From Aquilaria yunnanensis (Eukaryota; Streptophyta; Magnoliopsida; Malvales; Thymelaeaceae), in assembly GCA_039654915.1 (NCBI GenBank), contig CM077594.1, positions 11,436,001 to 11,500,000 of the forward strand: a stretch of DNA of 64,000 nt, read 5' to 3'. Position numbers and translations under genes: made by a program. The notes beneath the pieces were generated by a model, which saw only the letters and a list, made by a program, of their open reading frames with translations, did no database searches and was not told the DNA's origin. This document shows, piece by piece, positions 1-9,999 of the stretch (its first letter is position 1; every line of letters begins with the position of its first letter).

Positions 1-1104
1 TTCGGCAAGAACCAAATAAGGTCCCTCCCAATTCGCGCGAAGTACGCCGTGTGATGGCCTCCGGGGTGCGAATTCCACCTTTCGGAGAATGAGATCTCCC
101 TTTTTTATTCCTTTTGGCCTAGCTCGCAAGTTTATTGCGGCGGCCACTCTTTGCTGGAAAGCTTTCCTCCTTAGTTCCGCTATTTCTCTATGTTCGCCGA
201 CAAGGTCGAGCTTAGTTCTTAAGCCGAGGTCATTTCCACTTTCATCAAATACCTGCGCTCATATTGATGGTTGCACTACCTCTATTGGGATTATGGCCTC
301 TGTTCCGAAGATGAGCGAGAAAGGAGTTTCCCCTGTAGCCCTTCGGGGCGTTGTTCGGTAGCTCCATAGTACGATTTGGAGTTCTCCTGGCCATTTCCCT
401 TTTGCCTCCCCCAGTCTCTTTTTCAGACCATCTTTTATGGTCCTGTTAGATACTTCCACCTGCCCATTGCTTTGGGGGTGAGCTACCGGGGCGAAATGCA
501 TCTTTGTTCCGAGGTCGCTGATAAATTCTTGGAACCCTTTGTCTATGAACTGGGATCCATTATCAGCTACTAGTACCCTCGGTATGCCGAATCTGCATAC
601 TATGTTTTTCCACACGAACTTCTGCACTTCTCTTGCCGAGATAGTCGTCAAAGGTTCTGCCCCGACCCATTTGGAGAAATAGTCTACTGCGACAACGCAG
701 AACTTCACGCCCCCAGGCGCTGTCGGGAGCGGACCGATAAGGTCTATGCCCCAAACTGCGAAGGGCCAGGGATAGTTTGCCGAAGTCACCAGTTCCGAGG
801 GTGTTCTCTGGATTTTTGCATGTCTTTGGCAATTACCACATTTCTGGACGAACCGCCTGGCGTCCTTTCTCAGGGTAGGCCAAAAGTATCCTTGGCGAAG
901 TATCACTGCTGCCAGGGCGTCGGTTCCGATGTGGGAACCACAAGCGCCTTCGTGAACTTTCTCGAGGATCATTTCAGTATCCTCTTCGCCAACACACCTC
1001 TGTAATGGATTTGCATATCCCTGCCGATACAGCTCTTCTCCAATCAGAAAGAAACGATCGGAGCGTCTCCGGACTTTTGCTACTTCATTGGGGTTTCGGG
1101 GAGC
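1..1104 (-). pseudogene. Tat-type retrotransposon integrase, broken
   Basis: Integrase inserts element cDNA into host DNA. The longest open stretch is 259-972. It shows the C-x2-C half of the zinc-binding N-domain (CGNC) and the catalytic core: aspartate in WGIDLIGPLP, aspartate in VADNGSQF, glutamate in SNGQVEVSNR. An in-frame TGA at the end of that stretch interrupts the gene. The same frame then continues to position 1, with the conserved C-terminal NWEGPYLV motif at the edge. Upstream, the frame differs by one base from the RT-RNase H frame, with the shift near 1090-1105 around a run of four C (minus strand). The protein cannot be made in one piece from this copy. Confidence 0.9.
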
Positions 1105-3749
1105 GTATTGGTTTTGAGATATGTTTTTATTGGGTCTTTCCAGCTTCTTCCCGAAGTCATTATGCTCAGCACTGTAATGCTCGGCTGGCTTAGCACCTCG
1201 GTATATGTTTTTGACTTTGCCAATCCATCTGCCTCAGCATTGTCTTTGCGAGGCACATTTTCGATTCGCACGGTGTCAAATTCTCGAATAAGCTTCGTCA
1301 CCAACTCATGGTATTTTGCCAGTGTTGGATCCTTCGCCCCGTAGTCCCCTGCTGTTTGCCGAACTACTAGCTGGGAATCGCTATGGGCTTTCAGGTTTCT
1401 GACACCAATTTTTCTGGCCAGGCGCAAGCCCGTTATGAGAGCTTCATATTCAGCCACATTGTTGGTGACATTGAAGCTGAACTTAATGGCCTTCATTACT
1501 TCCAGGCCTTCGGGGCCTCTGATGATTACCCCTGCTCCTTGGTGCTCGGCGCCCGAGGCACCATCAACGTACAAGGCCCATTCTGGCTCATTTTCGTCGG
1601 GACTTGGGTGGCTGTCCTCGGTAATGGGGACCTCGGCAATAAAATCTGCCAAGGCTTGAGCTTTTATGGCTTTCCGAGGTTCATAAGTGATGTCGTGTTC
1701 GCCAAGCTCTATACACCATTTGGAGAGCCTTCCCGAATGGTCAACCTTCTTCATGACGTCCCGTAGGGGTAAACTACTTCGGACGATGATGGGGTGAGCC
1801 TGAAAATATGGCCGTAGCCTTCTTCCTGCCAGTACCAAGGCATATATAGCTTTTTGTAACAAAGGGTACCTGATTTCGGCGCCATGCAGGGACTTGCTCA
1901 CATAGTAGACTGGCCACTGCTTCGCCCCTTCCTCTTTCACAAGGACTGAGCTTACTGCTTTTTCTGTGACGGCGAGGTACAACACAAGTGGTTCTCCTTC
2001 GCGGGGCTGTCGCAAAGTGGGCAGGCGAGCCAAGTAGATTTTGAGTTCTTCCCAAGCTTTTTGGCAGTCCTCATTCCAAGGATGATCATTACTCTCGAGG
2101 TCGTCCTCCCTTTTTGCTGCCTTAGTGAGGACTTTGAAGAATGCTCGACACCGGTCTTCATATCTGGAAATAAATCTGCTAAGGGAGGTTATTCTTCCAG
2201 TAAGTCTTTGCACGTCTTTTATTGTGGCAGGAGTTCGGAATTCCAACAGAGCCTTAATTTTTTCTGGGTTAGCATCAATGCCTCTTTCTGATACCATGCA
2301 CCCAAGGAACTTTCCCGAAGTTACCCCGAAGGTGCACTTCTCGGGGTTAAGGCGAATTCCGAAGGTCCTGAGCTGGTGAAAAGTCTCCCTTAGGTCTGTG
2401 ACATGGTCAACAGGCAGCTTGCTTTTGACTATCATGTCATCTACGTAGACTTCCATGTTCCTCCCTATTTGGTCATTAAAAACCTTGCTCATCAACCTCT
2501 GGTAGGTCGCTCCTGCATTTTTTAGCCCGAAGGGCATCCTGGTATAACAGTACGTCACCCCCTCGGTGATAAAGGCTGTTTTTTCTTCATCTTCGGGGTC
2601 CATCTTTATTTGATGGTAGCCGCTAAAGGCGTCTAGGAAACTTAGGAGCCCGTATTCGGCAGTTGAATCTACCAATTGATCTATTGGCGGGAGAGGATAT
2701 GAATCTTTTGGGCAAGCATCGTTCAGGTTTCTGAAGTCGATGCACATCCGAAGTTTGTTGCTTCCTTCTTTTGTGGAGATCACCACATTGCTTAGCCATT
2801 CGGGGTACTTGACCTCCCTGATTACATCTGCCTCCAATAAACGTTGGACTTCAGTTTTCATGAAGTCATTTTTATGGGCTGAAATGCCCCGTTTTTTTTG
2901 CCAGACAGGTTTTGCTCCCGGACTTACTTTGAGGCTATGTTGTACTACGCGCGGATTTACCCCCGGCATGTTTTTCGGTGAGTAGGCGAACAGGTCTTTA
3001 TTCATCATCAGAAAGGATACAAGTTTTTTCTTATCTCCTTCGGACAAGTTTTTCCCTATTCGGGTACTTCGTCCTGGGATAAGTTCCACTTCTTCCATTT
3101 CTACCTTGCCAGAATCTTCTTCCTCGCCATTTTTTAACTTTGAAGCCCCTGCTTCTACAGCTTGTGTGGAGTTGTTTGCTGGAGCTTTTCGGGCTTTGAC
3201 GAACACCTTTTTTACTTCGCCCTGGTCTATGAAGATTTCTGCGTCTCCTTCCTTGGTGGCGAAAGTGACAGTCAAATATCTCACGTCAGGGCGAATGTGC
3301 AGATTTCCCTGCGTCTGCCTTCCAAGGATAGCGTTGTATGATGAGGGGACATCCATGAAGATGAACCTCGCCATTGTCAAGGCAAACAACTCAGCCGGTC
3401 CTTTGACCGAAGTCCCTCTCATCATTAATGGAAGGTCGATCCATCCAAGGATGGGTAACTCGGACGGTCCTACCCCGAAGGTGGGTGAAGTGACAGGCTT
3501 GAGATCGCTGATGGATATGCCCAAGCTCGGCAGCAGTTGTGAAAATAGGACATCAGCATTTGATCCATCATCAAGTAATACCCTTTTGACATCCCAGTTT
3601 CCAATTCTTGCCATGATCAGGAATGGGTCGTCATGAGGAAAGACGACTGTGGAACCATCTTTTCGGGATAGCTTCTTCGCCGGACTTTGATAGTCCATCA
3701 TAGCTATTTCCCTGGCCTTTCTTTTCCTTTCCGAGGATGGGAGCCCCAT
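1080..3749 (-). CDS. Protease-reverse transcriptase-dual RNase H polyprotein segment
   Basis: This is an 889-codon open frame. Residues 50-75 are the aspartic protease active-site region, reading DDG (60-62) where DTG or DSG is usual. Residues 290-480 are reverse transcriptase, with RMCIDFRNLN, MPFGLKNAGATYQ and the catalytic YVDD at 435-438. Residues 585-690 are the regular RNase H, where the usual catalytic Asp of LYLAVSD reads T. Residues 724-848 are a second RNase H (D729, E767, D791, D841) of the type captured by plant Tat elements. The frame ends at a TAG created by a 1-nt shift before integrase. Upstream it stays in frame with gag across a TGA at about 3801, so the listed ATG is probably internal to a longer gag-pol frame. 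Confidence 0.9.
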   Translation of the reverse strand: MGLPSSERKRKAREIAMMDYQSPAKKLSRKDGSTVVFPHDDPFLIMARIGNWDVKRVLLDDGSNADVLFSQLLPSLGISISDLKPVTSPTFGVGPSELPILGWIDLPLMMRGTSVKGPAELFALTMARFIFMDVPSSYNAILGRQTQGNLHIRPDVRYLTVTFATKEGDAEIFIDQGEVKKVFVKARKAPANNSTQAVEAGASKLKNGEEEDSGKVEMEEVELIPGRSTRIGKNLSEGDKKKLVSFLMMNKDLFAYSPKNMPGVNPRVVQHSLKVSPGAKPVWQKKRGISAHKNDFMKTEVQRLLEADVIREVKYPEWLSNVVISTKEGSNKLRMCIDFRNLNDACPKDSYPLPPIDQLVDSTAEYGLLSFLDAFSGYHQIKMDPEDEEKTAFITEGVTYCYTRMPFGLKNAGATYQRLMSKVFNDQIGRNMEVYVDDMIVKSKLPVDHVTDLRETFHQLRTFGIRLNPEKCTFGVTSGKFLGCMVSERGIDANPEKIKALLEFRTPATIKDVQRLTGRITSLSRFISRYEDRCRAFFKVLTKAAKREDDLESNDHPWNEDCQKAWEELKIYLARLPTLRQPREGEPLVLYLAVTEKAVSSVLVKEEGAKQWPVYYVSKSLHGAEIRYPLLQKAIYALVLAGRRLRPYFQAHPIIVRSSLPLRDVMKKVDHSGRLSKWCIELGEHDITYEPRKAIKAQALADFIAEVPITEDSHPSPDENEPEWALYVDGASGAEHQGAGVIIRGPEGLEVMKAIKFSFNVTNNVAEYEALITGLRLARKIGVRNLKAHSDSQLVVRQTAGDYGAKDPTLAKYHELVTKLIREFDTVRIENVPRKDNAEADGLAKSKTYTEVLSQPSITVLSIMTSGRSWKDPIKTYLKTNTLPETPMK

Positions 3750-3800
3750 CGTGATTGTTTGTATGACTCCCGCAGGGGGTGGAGGGCGCCTCTTCGGACT

Positions 3801-5145
3801 TCAGTTTCTCCGCCTGTCGGAGTCGTAGTCCTCATCTTCTACCTTTCCTTTCTCCTCTTTCCTCCCCTTCGGGGAAGGTAGCCGTAGGTACCGCCAAAGT
3901 TGGCCTTGTTTTATCAGCGATTTAATATACTTCTTCAGCTGGAAGCAATCCTCGGTGTCGTGGCCATGATCGCGATGAAATTGGTAGAACTTCTTCATGT
4001 TTTTTCTATTTTCAGCGGTCATGGCCCTTGGCCTCTGAACTTGTGTTCCCTGCCTCTCCAGAGTCATGAGGATGTTGGTCCTTGTGGTATTCAGTGCTGT
4101 GAAGTTCGGAGGTTTCCTTCCTCGCATTCTCCGAGGTCGGGGTGGCTGGTCGATCGGATAGCGTGCCTGCTGGCTGGACCCCTCGCCACGGGTGTGCTCG
4201 GGCCTGGGTCCGCCCATTCTTAATTCTTCGGCCGTCATGTGCTGTTCGGCCCGTCAGTAGAATTCGCCCAGTGTGTCTGGAGGGTCCTTGGAGAATTCAT
4301 AGAAAATTTGAGAATCCCTCCGAAGGCCCCTTGTCATGGCGAGGATGCGTATTTCGGGCCGAAAGTCTGGAACGCTTAAGGCCTCTCTGTTGAACCTCTC
4401 GACATAGTCGCGTATAGTTTCTCCGCTTCTTTGCACTATGTCGAACATTTGAACGGGCATCTTCGCCGTCGAGCGACTCCCGATGAACTGTTGGGTGAAG
4501 GCTGTTGATAACTCCTGGAACTCTCCGATGATTCCTGGAGCCAAGGAATTGTACCACGCGGCTGCTGGCCCAGAGAGGGTGACCTCGAAGCACTTGCACA
4601 AGGTGGCGTCATCCGCACCGTGCATCATCATGCTACGTCTGTACTTCGTCAGGTGGGCCTGTGGGTCGGTCCGACCATCGTACGTCTCTAGCCGAGGTAC
4701 CCTGAAGTCACCTGGCATAGCTGCCTCGACCACAGTTCGGGTGAAAAGGAGACTGATCCCCACAAAGAGACTCAGACAGTCTGGCCCAAACTGGCTTGCG
4801 AGCCACCTGCCTCTCGACTCTGTCCAGCCTTGCCAATATTTTCTCCATGAGGGCGGTGGCGCTAGGTTCTTCCTCAGGTGGAGGAGATTGACGGCGCCTC
4901 TTCGGAGAATGGCTTCGTCGTCGGGGAGAGGGTGACCTCGTCTCAGGCAAAGGGCTCCTTCGGCGTGGAACTTTGGGTTGGTTGGGCCCCGTTTGCCTTG
5001 GAAGGCGTGCCCTGAAGGGCATATTTTCTGTTGAAGACTCATCACGTGGGCCTTCACTCCCCGAACTGCGGCGGACTGCTTTGGGGCTCGTTTCCGAGGG
5101 CGTACCGGTGAAGGAGACCTTTGGGTTTGAGCTTGTTGTGGACAT
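3801..5145 (-). pseudogene. Tat-type retrotransposon gag, broken
   Basis: Gag forms the virus-like particle. The best start is the ATG at 5145 (MSTTSSNPK...), which opens an Arg/Ser/Pro-rich N-terminal region with repeated RRRS/SPRR blocks. Near 4742-4745 a frameshift in a short A-run (T-run on the coding strand) moves the gene to the frame containing RVPRLETYDGRTDP and the gag core (AAAWYNSL, TFTQQF-like, IRDYVERFN). An in-frame TGA at 4254-4256 interrupts it and the same frame resumes. The C-terminal zinc-knuckle-like segment reads FHRDHGHDTEDC and lacks the first cysteine expected in this lineage. The frame ends in TGA at about 3801. Confidence 0.85.
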
Positions 5146-5344
5146 CTTCTGTCTATCTGTTGTGTCATCTCAGCCACAACAGAGCGTTGGAGTCACGGAG
5201 GAAGCTCATGGTTATGATCAGAGGACGTGGTAGAAGTCCCTGGAAGAGTTTGCTCAGCAGCCGGTTGGACTTCAGGCGCGGACGGGGACTTCGGGAGTCC
5301 TTTGTCCTTAGAACGCCGAGTCTCAACGATGGCAACCTGAGGGT

Positions 5345-5365
5345 GGGTTCCCACAGACGACGCCA
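5345..5365 (-). other. Primer binding site of the Tat-type element
   Basis: On the minus strand, 2 nt inside the LTR edge, the sequence reads TGGCGTCGTCTGTGGGAACC. This is the TGGCGCCGTCTGTGGGAA-type PBS common in plant Ty3/gypsy elements. It fixes the LTR boundary and the element's direction. Confidence 0.8.
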
Positions 5366-5367
5366 AA

Positions 5368-6238
5368 TGATGTCCGGAGACATCTTCGCTGGAGGACATG
5401 GTGGTTTCTGGAGGGACTTCCTGAAGAGGAGAACGCCTGGAGTGGAGGTTTCCCAGGGAGAGGTACTTGAAAAGCTCAAAAGGAAAGGGTTAGGAGGTCC
5501 CCGGGATGGTTTTCCGGGGAGGAGCCTCCGACGCCCAAGTTAGTGCTCTGAAAGTGAATAAAGCAGACACACTAGGAAGGTGCAAGAGCTGGCCTGTATA
5601 TGCTTTCAGCTATGTGCGAGGGCTGATCGCGGGGAGGGAAAATTGGATCCATTGCCAAGTCCTTTTTCCCAGTATTTATAGAAATGCCTGCCCCGCTCAG
5701 ATCCTGACACGTGTTCGATCGGATCCTCTCTGTGCTTTCTGGGCGTAGGGAACAGGTAGCCGTCTGTAGGCTCCTGGTTTTGTGGCTGAGATGGGACTTG
5801 GACGGCGTCGGCGCGTCAAGTCGCCGTTGGAGGTGACATGTTGCGTCTGTGGGCGATGTGTCAGAGGCTCCTTAAATGCTCCTGCCGTACTCCCGATGTC
5901 CTTTGGGCGAGGTCGTTCTCTGAGACGAACACCTTTCTTCGGGAGTTATGCTCGCAGTTCGGGGAGCTGCCTAGCTTGGAGGTTCCGCCTTCGGGAAATC
6001 CTCTATTGCTTGCGGTAGCTGGTTCTTCCATCCCGAAGGCGATCCGTTTAATCCCCCGAGGAAGCTGTCTGCACCTTTGGGGTTCTCTGGGGTACTAGGC
6101 TAAATCCCGAGTTCGAGGCACTGGAATTCGCCTAGTCCGAGGTCAGTACTAGTGCCTCCCTCGGATGGTGCCAGGTTTCCCGAGCATGCTTTCGGTATGA
6201 GGTACCTTCTAGGAGAGGCGATAGTCCTTCGGCTATCA
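5368..6238 (-). repeat. 5' LTR of the Tat-type element
   Basis: The LTR is about 871 bp. It begins TGATGTCC next to the PBS and ends CTATCA at the sharp switch to AT-rich DNA, giving TGAT...ATCA ends. A TATA box lies at 5673-5680 on the minus strand, leaving a U3 of about 560 bp. The outer edge is inferred from composition and the inverted ends because the partner LTR is outside the window. Confidence 0.75.
5673..5680 (-). promoter_or_regulatory. LTR TATA box
   Basis: TATAAATA on the minus strand inside the LTR, in a GC-rich context and followed by a plausible start region about 30 nt downstream. Inferred promoter of the Tat-type element. Confidence 0.6.
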
Positions 6239-6239
6239 G

Positions 6240-6490
6240 ATATCAATATTATAATATTGACATTTGCTTATCAAAATCATTAAAGTTTCTACATATAGAA
6301 GGTTACTTGTTTTGAAAGAACCCATAAATTCAAAACTTCACCTTATCCTTATACCCAACCCTAACCATAAAATGAGGAAAGTTCAAAAAAAATTTCAATA
6401 CTTTTTATAAGAATAATTTTTTTTTATTAATTTTTATCCTTTTGGGATAGTTAAGTTAAAAAACTTACAAAAAAACTATTTTTGACAAAC
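6240..6490. repeat. Direct repeat, left copy (partner 8970-9245)
   Basis: From ATCAATATTATAATATTGAC through the GTTAAGTTAAAAAACTTAC stretch, this segment matches 8970-9245 in the same orientation with roughly one mismatch in five. Both copies contain CTTATACC(C/T)AACCCTAACC. Shorter related modules (GTCCAAAAA...ACTTTTTAT...AATAA) occur near 7540 and 7900. It could be a pair of terminal repeats or a dispersed repeat family. Confidence 0.6.
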
Positions 6491-6530
6491 ATATGTTAAA
6501 ATTAGTTTTTAGACTTCTTGATGTGTGAAT

Positions 6531-6850
6531 TATTAATAAAACTATAATTTACGTGAATAATCACTTCATATAAGAATAATATGAAATAATATACTAAAAC
6601 CCTTAACCTTTAACCTTAACCCTAACTATCAATAAAACTATAATTTGGGTAAATAATCACTTTATATAATAATAATAATAATAATAATAATATGCAATAA
6701 TATACTAAAATCCTTAACCCTTAACCTTAACTTTAACCATAACTATCAATAAAACTATAATTTGGGTGAATAATCATTTCATATAAGAATAATATGCAAT
6801 AATATGCTAAAACCTTTAACCCTTAACCTTAACCCTAACCTTAAATCCTA
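6531..6850. repeat. Three-copy tandem repeat with telomere-like motifs
   Basis: Three units of about 96-117 bp start near 6531, 6628 and 6745. Each reads (A)ATAAAACTATAATTTGGG, then a TATAAGAATAATATG stretch, then a block of CCTTAACCCTTAACC motifs. The middle unit has an expanded AAT microsatellite (about 6667-6695). No coding potential is seen. Confidence 0.75.
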
Positions 6851-6862
6851 ACAATAATATTA

Positions 6863-7190
6863 CACCCAATCCGTTTTAACTTAAGTCAATTAAATTTCAA
6901 ATGATTTATTTCTATTCTGATTTTTTTTACCCAAATTAATTTTAATTTAAATTCAACATTATCTAGGTGCAATAATCCATTGAAAATACAATTTTTGTAA
7001 TCTTGCTAAATTTTTATGAAATTTTCTAGTTTTAGACATTAAAAATAAAAATTCATAAAAGTTTAACAATATTATGAAATTGTAAGTAGTGACCAATTTT
7101 GTAATTTTTGTGATGTAAAAAAATCAATAATTTAGATAAGTTACCTAAATCTGAGCCATTTTGAAAATTCAAGTATTTAACTGTCACCAA
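6863..7190. mobile_element. MITE, diverged relative of the copy at 19100-19443
   Basis: It begins CACCCAATCCGTTTTAAC directly after TTA, matching the terminal repeat of the 19.1 kb MITE. The inner segments GTGCAATAATC(C/T)ATT and AAATTTTTATGAA also match. The right end is too diverged to place exactly. Confidence 0.5.
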
Positions 7191-7277
7191 AATAAGACAC
7201 ATTTAAATTTCTTTAAACTTTTAGAATAGTCACAAAAATGTGACTTATGATTCTAAAATATATTGTTTAGCATAAAT

Positions 7278-7400
7278 TAGAGATGATAATTGGGTGGGTC
7301 AGGCCATCAGGTTTGGGCCGTACTATTCAAGTTCAAGTTTAATTGGCTTAACATGAATTCGGATCCATGTCAGGTTATTTACAAAGTAAGGAATTTACAA
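7278..7400. mobile_element. hAT-like terminal fragment
   Basis: TAGAGATGATAATTGGGTGG followed by GTCAGG closely resembles the inverted right end of the hAT element at 16409-17948 (TAGGGATGGCAATTGGGTGG). No partner end or 8-bp TSD was found, so it is probably a truncated relic. Confidence 0.45.
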
Positions 7401-7989
7401 AGTACTAGTGACATAGTAAGGAATTTATAATCCAGCTTCTTATGCAGTAATTTTAATTCATTATCATACATTAATCTTATATAAAATAGTTATTTAGGAA
7501 AAAAATTTTCAATTTGTTAAGATTTTAAACTTAAAGAAGTCCAAAAAAAATTAATTACACTTCCTAAGAAAATAAAATATTTTCAATATTTTTTATTATT
7601 TTAGACATATGTAAATGGTATTCAAAATATACAATTTAAAAAAAAATCAATTTTTATGCAATTTAGTGTAGGTAAATTTTTGGTACCCATATTGTAATCT
7701 TGCAATTTACGTACCAAGATCATTAAGGTAGGACCCTAAGATTAGCCTGCATATTATGTAAAAAAAAAGTATAAGTGGGTTTTTTTTACCTCAGAGAGGC
7801 TTCAACTTTGGCCTAAGTGCGAGGGGTTACCCAGTGTACTTCAAAGTGATTATTTACAAAAAATAAATATCAATTTACTGTAATTTTAAACGGAAACAAG
7901 TCCAAAAATATATATACACTTTCTATAAAAATAAAACATTTTTTTATTAGTTTCTATCAGCTTAATTTATTTAAGTTAAAAATTTTCAA

Positions 7990-8420
7990 AAAAATTACTT
8001 TCTATAACCCTAAATCTCATACCCTAAACCTAGTCACAAAACCCTAAAACCTACACTTAAACCTTAAATTTTAAGTACCCTAAATTAAAAAAGTTTAAAC
8101 ATTAACCCTAAGCCTAATCTTAACCTTAAAAGGTAAACTTAGCCTTAACCCTAAACTTTGCCTTAACTCTAACACTACGCCTTAAACCTATCTTAAAACT
8201 TAAACCTTAAACCTAACCTAAACCTTAAGCGTAAACCTTAACTCAAAAACTTAACCATAACATAAACCCTTACCCTAATCTTAAGCCTTAAACATAACTT
8301 AAACACTAACCTCAAACCGTAAACCTTAAAACCTAACTAAACCTTCAACCTACCTTAAAGTTTAAACCTTAGACCTAACACTAACCATAAGCTTAAACCT
8401 TTAACCATAAGCTCTATGAT
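7990..8420. repeat. Degenerate telomere-like (CCCTAAA-type) array
   Basis: About 430 bp of degenerate heptamers such as CCCTAAA, CCTTAAA and ACCTTAA with the C-rich strand on plus. The plant telomere unit is CCCTAAA/TTTAGGG. Strong decay argues for an old interstitial array or a telomere-like satellite. The surrounding 7400-9240 is AT-rich and non-coding. Confidence 0.75.
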
Positions 8421-8969
8421 GGAGAAATTAATAATTTTTATTCAGGTGCCTACATCTTAATTCAACCATTAATTTAAGTACCTTATGGTAAGACTATTTA
8501 CATACAAACGATGTTACAAATTTTTAAGAAGTTTACATATATTCGGTAAAACCACAAACAAAGTAGGAAATTAGGATTTTTTTTTTCAATATTCCTAAAA
8601 ACCATTATTCAAATGGAAAAAGGTAACAAAAATTAAAACGAAAGGACAAGGCAACAACAATATCATTTTTCCACGTACACTTAAGAACTATGATGAATGA
8701 CAGGATTGGGTAGTAACAGGATCATAGTTTGAGCACGATTAATGCAATGTTGGCTAGTTTGAGAACAATTAATGCAATAATATCATAGTTAAATTTGAGT
8801 TGACGATTACGTTTACTTGAGTTACTGGTACATAGGCTGAAATGACTAGATTAGTCCAATTAACTGTTGTCCATAGTACTAAATTGTATGATTTCAAAAT
8901 TTTGGGTGAAAATGTACAAAATTTTAAAATTTTCAAAATTTAGGTATTTTATTACACTGCACATAAAAG

Positions 8970-9245
8970 TTTTTATATCAATGTTATAATATTGACATTT
9001 GACTATCAAAATCATTAAAATTCCTACATATGGAAGGACACTTGTTTTGGAAAAACTAATAAATCCAACATCTAACCTTATCCTTATACCTAACCCTAAC
9101 CTTAAAATGGGGACAGTCCAAAAAAATTTGTCAACACTTTTTATCCATACTAATTTTTTGCCAAAAAAAAATTACCTACTAATTTTTATCCTTTAGCGTT
9201 AGTTAAGTTAAAAAAACTTACCAAAAACTACTTTCGACAAAAATA
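8970..9245. repeat. Direct repeat, right copy (partner 6240-6490)
   Basis: Same orientation as the left copy, with conserved TAATATTGACATTTG, CTTATACCTAACCCTAACC and TAGTTAAGTTAAAAAAACTTAC blocks. It ends right where the palindromic array begins at 9252. Confidence 0.6.
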
Positions 9246-9251
9246 TCGTAA

Positions 9252-9999
9252 GAAGGTAACCTAAGAAGGTGACCAGGTCATGTTTAAGGTACCTTCGTTG
9301 TGACCGGGTCACTTTGAAGGTAACCTGAAAACGTGACCGGGTCTCCTCGAAGGTACCTTCGTTGTGACCGGGTCACTTTGAAGGTAACCTCAAAATGTGA
9401 CCGGGTCACCTAGAAAGTACCTTCATTGTGACCGGGTCACTTTGAAGATAACCTAAAAATGTGACCGGGTCACATTGAAGGTAACCTTCGTTGTGACCGG
9501 GTCACATTGAAGGTAACCTAGAAATGTGACCGGGTCACCTCGAAGGTACCTTTGTTGTGACCGGGTCACTTTGAAGGTAATCTAAAAATGTGACCGGGTC
9601 ACCTCAAAGGTACCTTTATTGTGACCGGGTCACTTTGAAGGTGACCGGGTCATGTTTAAGGTACCTTGATTGTGACCGGGTCACTTTGAAGATAACCTGA
9701 AAACGTGACCGGGTCACCTCGAAGGTACCTTCGTTGTGACCGGGCCACTTTGAAGGTAACCTCAAAATGTGACCGGGTCACCTCGAAGGTACCTTCAATG
9801 TGACCGGGTCACATTGAAGGTAACCTAAAAATGTGACCGGGTCACCTCGAAGGTACCTTCGTTGTGACCGGGTCACTTTGAAGGTAACCTCAAAATGTGA
9901 CCGGGTCACTTTGAAGGTAACCTAAAAATGTGACCGGGTCACCTCGAAGATACCTTCGTTGTGACCGGGTCACTTTGAAGGTAACTTAAAAAGGTGACC
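9252..9999 (+). repeat. Palindrome-rich tandem array, forward arm
   Basis: The units are mostly 64 bp. Each carries two 13-bp near-palindromes GTGACCGGGTCAC, one AAGGTAACCT box and one CGAAGGTACCTTCG perfect dyad. The start of TGACCGGGTCACTTTG recurs at about 9301, 9365, 9429, 9494, 9558, 9622 and onward. A 372-bp higher-order period is marked by GGTCATGTTTAAGG at about 9277 and 9649. The central G of GTGACCGGGTCAC gives the arm a direction. No ORF or host gene is present. Confidence 0.95.

Larger units (their letters stand above)
1..6238 (-). mobile_element. Ty3/gypsy retrotransposon, Tat-type, 3' end outside window
   Basis: Read on the minus strand, the order is 5' LTR (6238 to 5368), PBS, gag, protease, reverse transcriptase, RNase H, a second RNase H, and integrase running off the left edge. 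The second RNase H after the normal one is a known hallmark of the plant Tat lineage. The element is much more GC-rich than the AT-rich DNA that begins at 6239. It is not autonomous: gag and pol carry two 1-nt frameshifts and three in-frame TGA codons. The 3' LTR and the left target-site copy lie outside the window, so age and TSD cannot be checked here. Confidence 0.93.

Noticed and set aside
4483..6098. Plus-strand open frames across the Tat gag and LTR
   Set aside because: They are opposite or inside recognisable gag/LTR sequence on the minus strand and show no domain.
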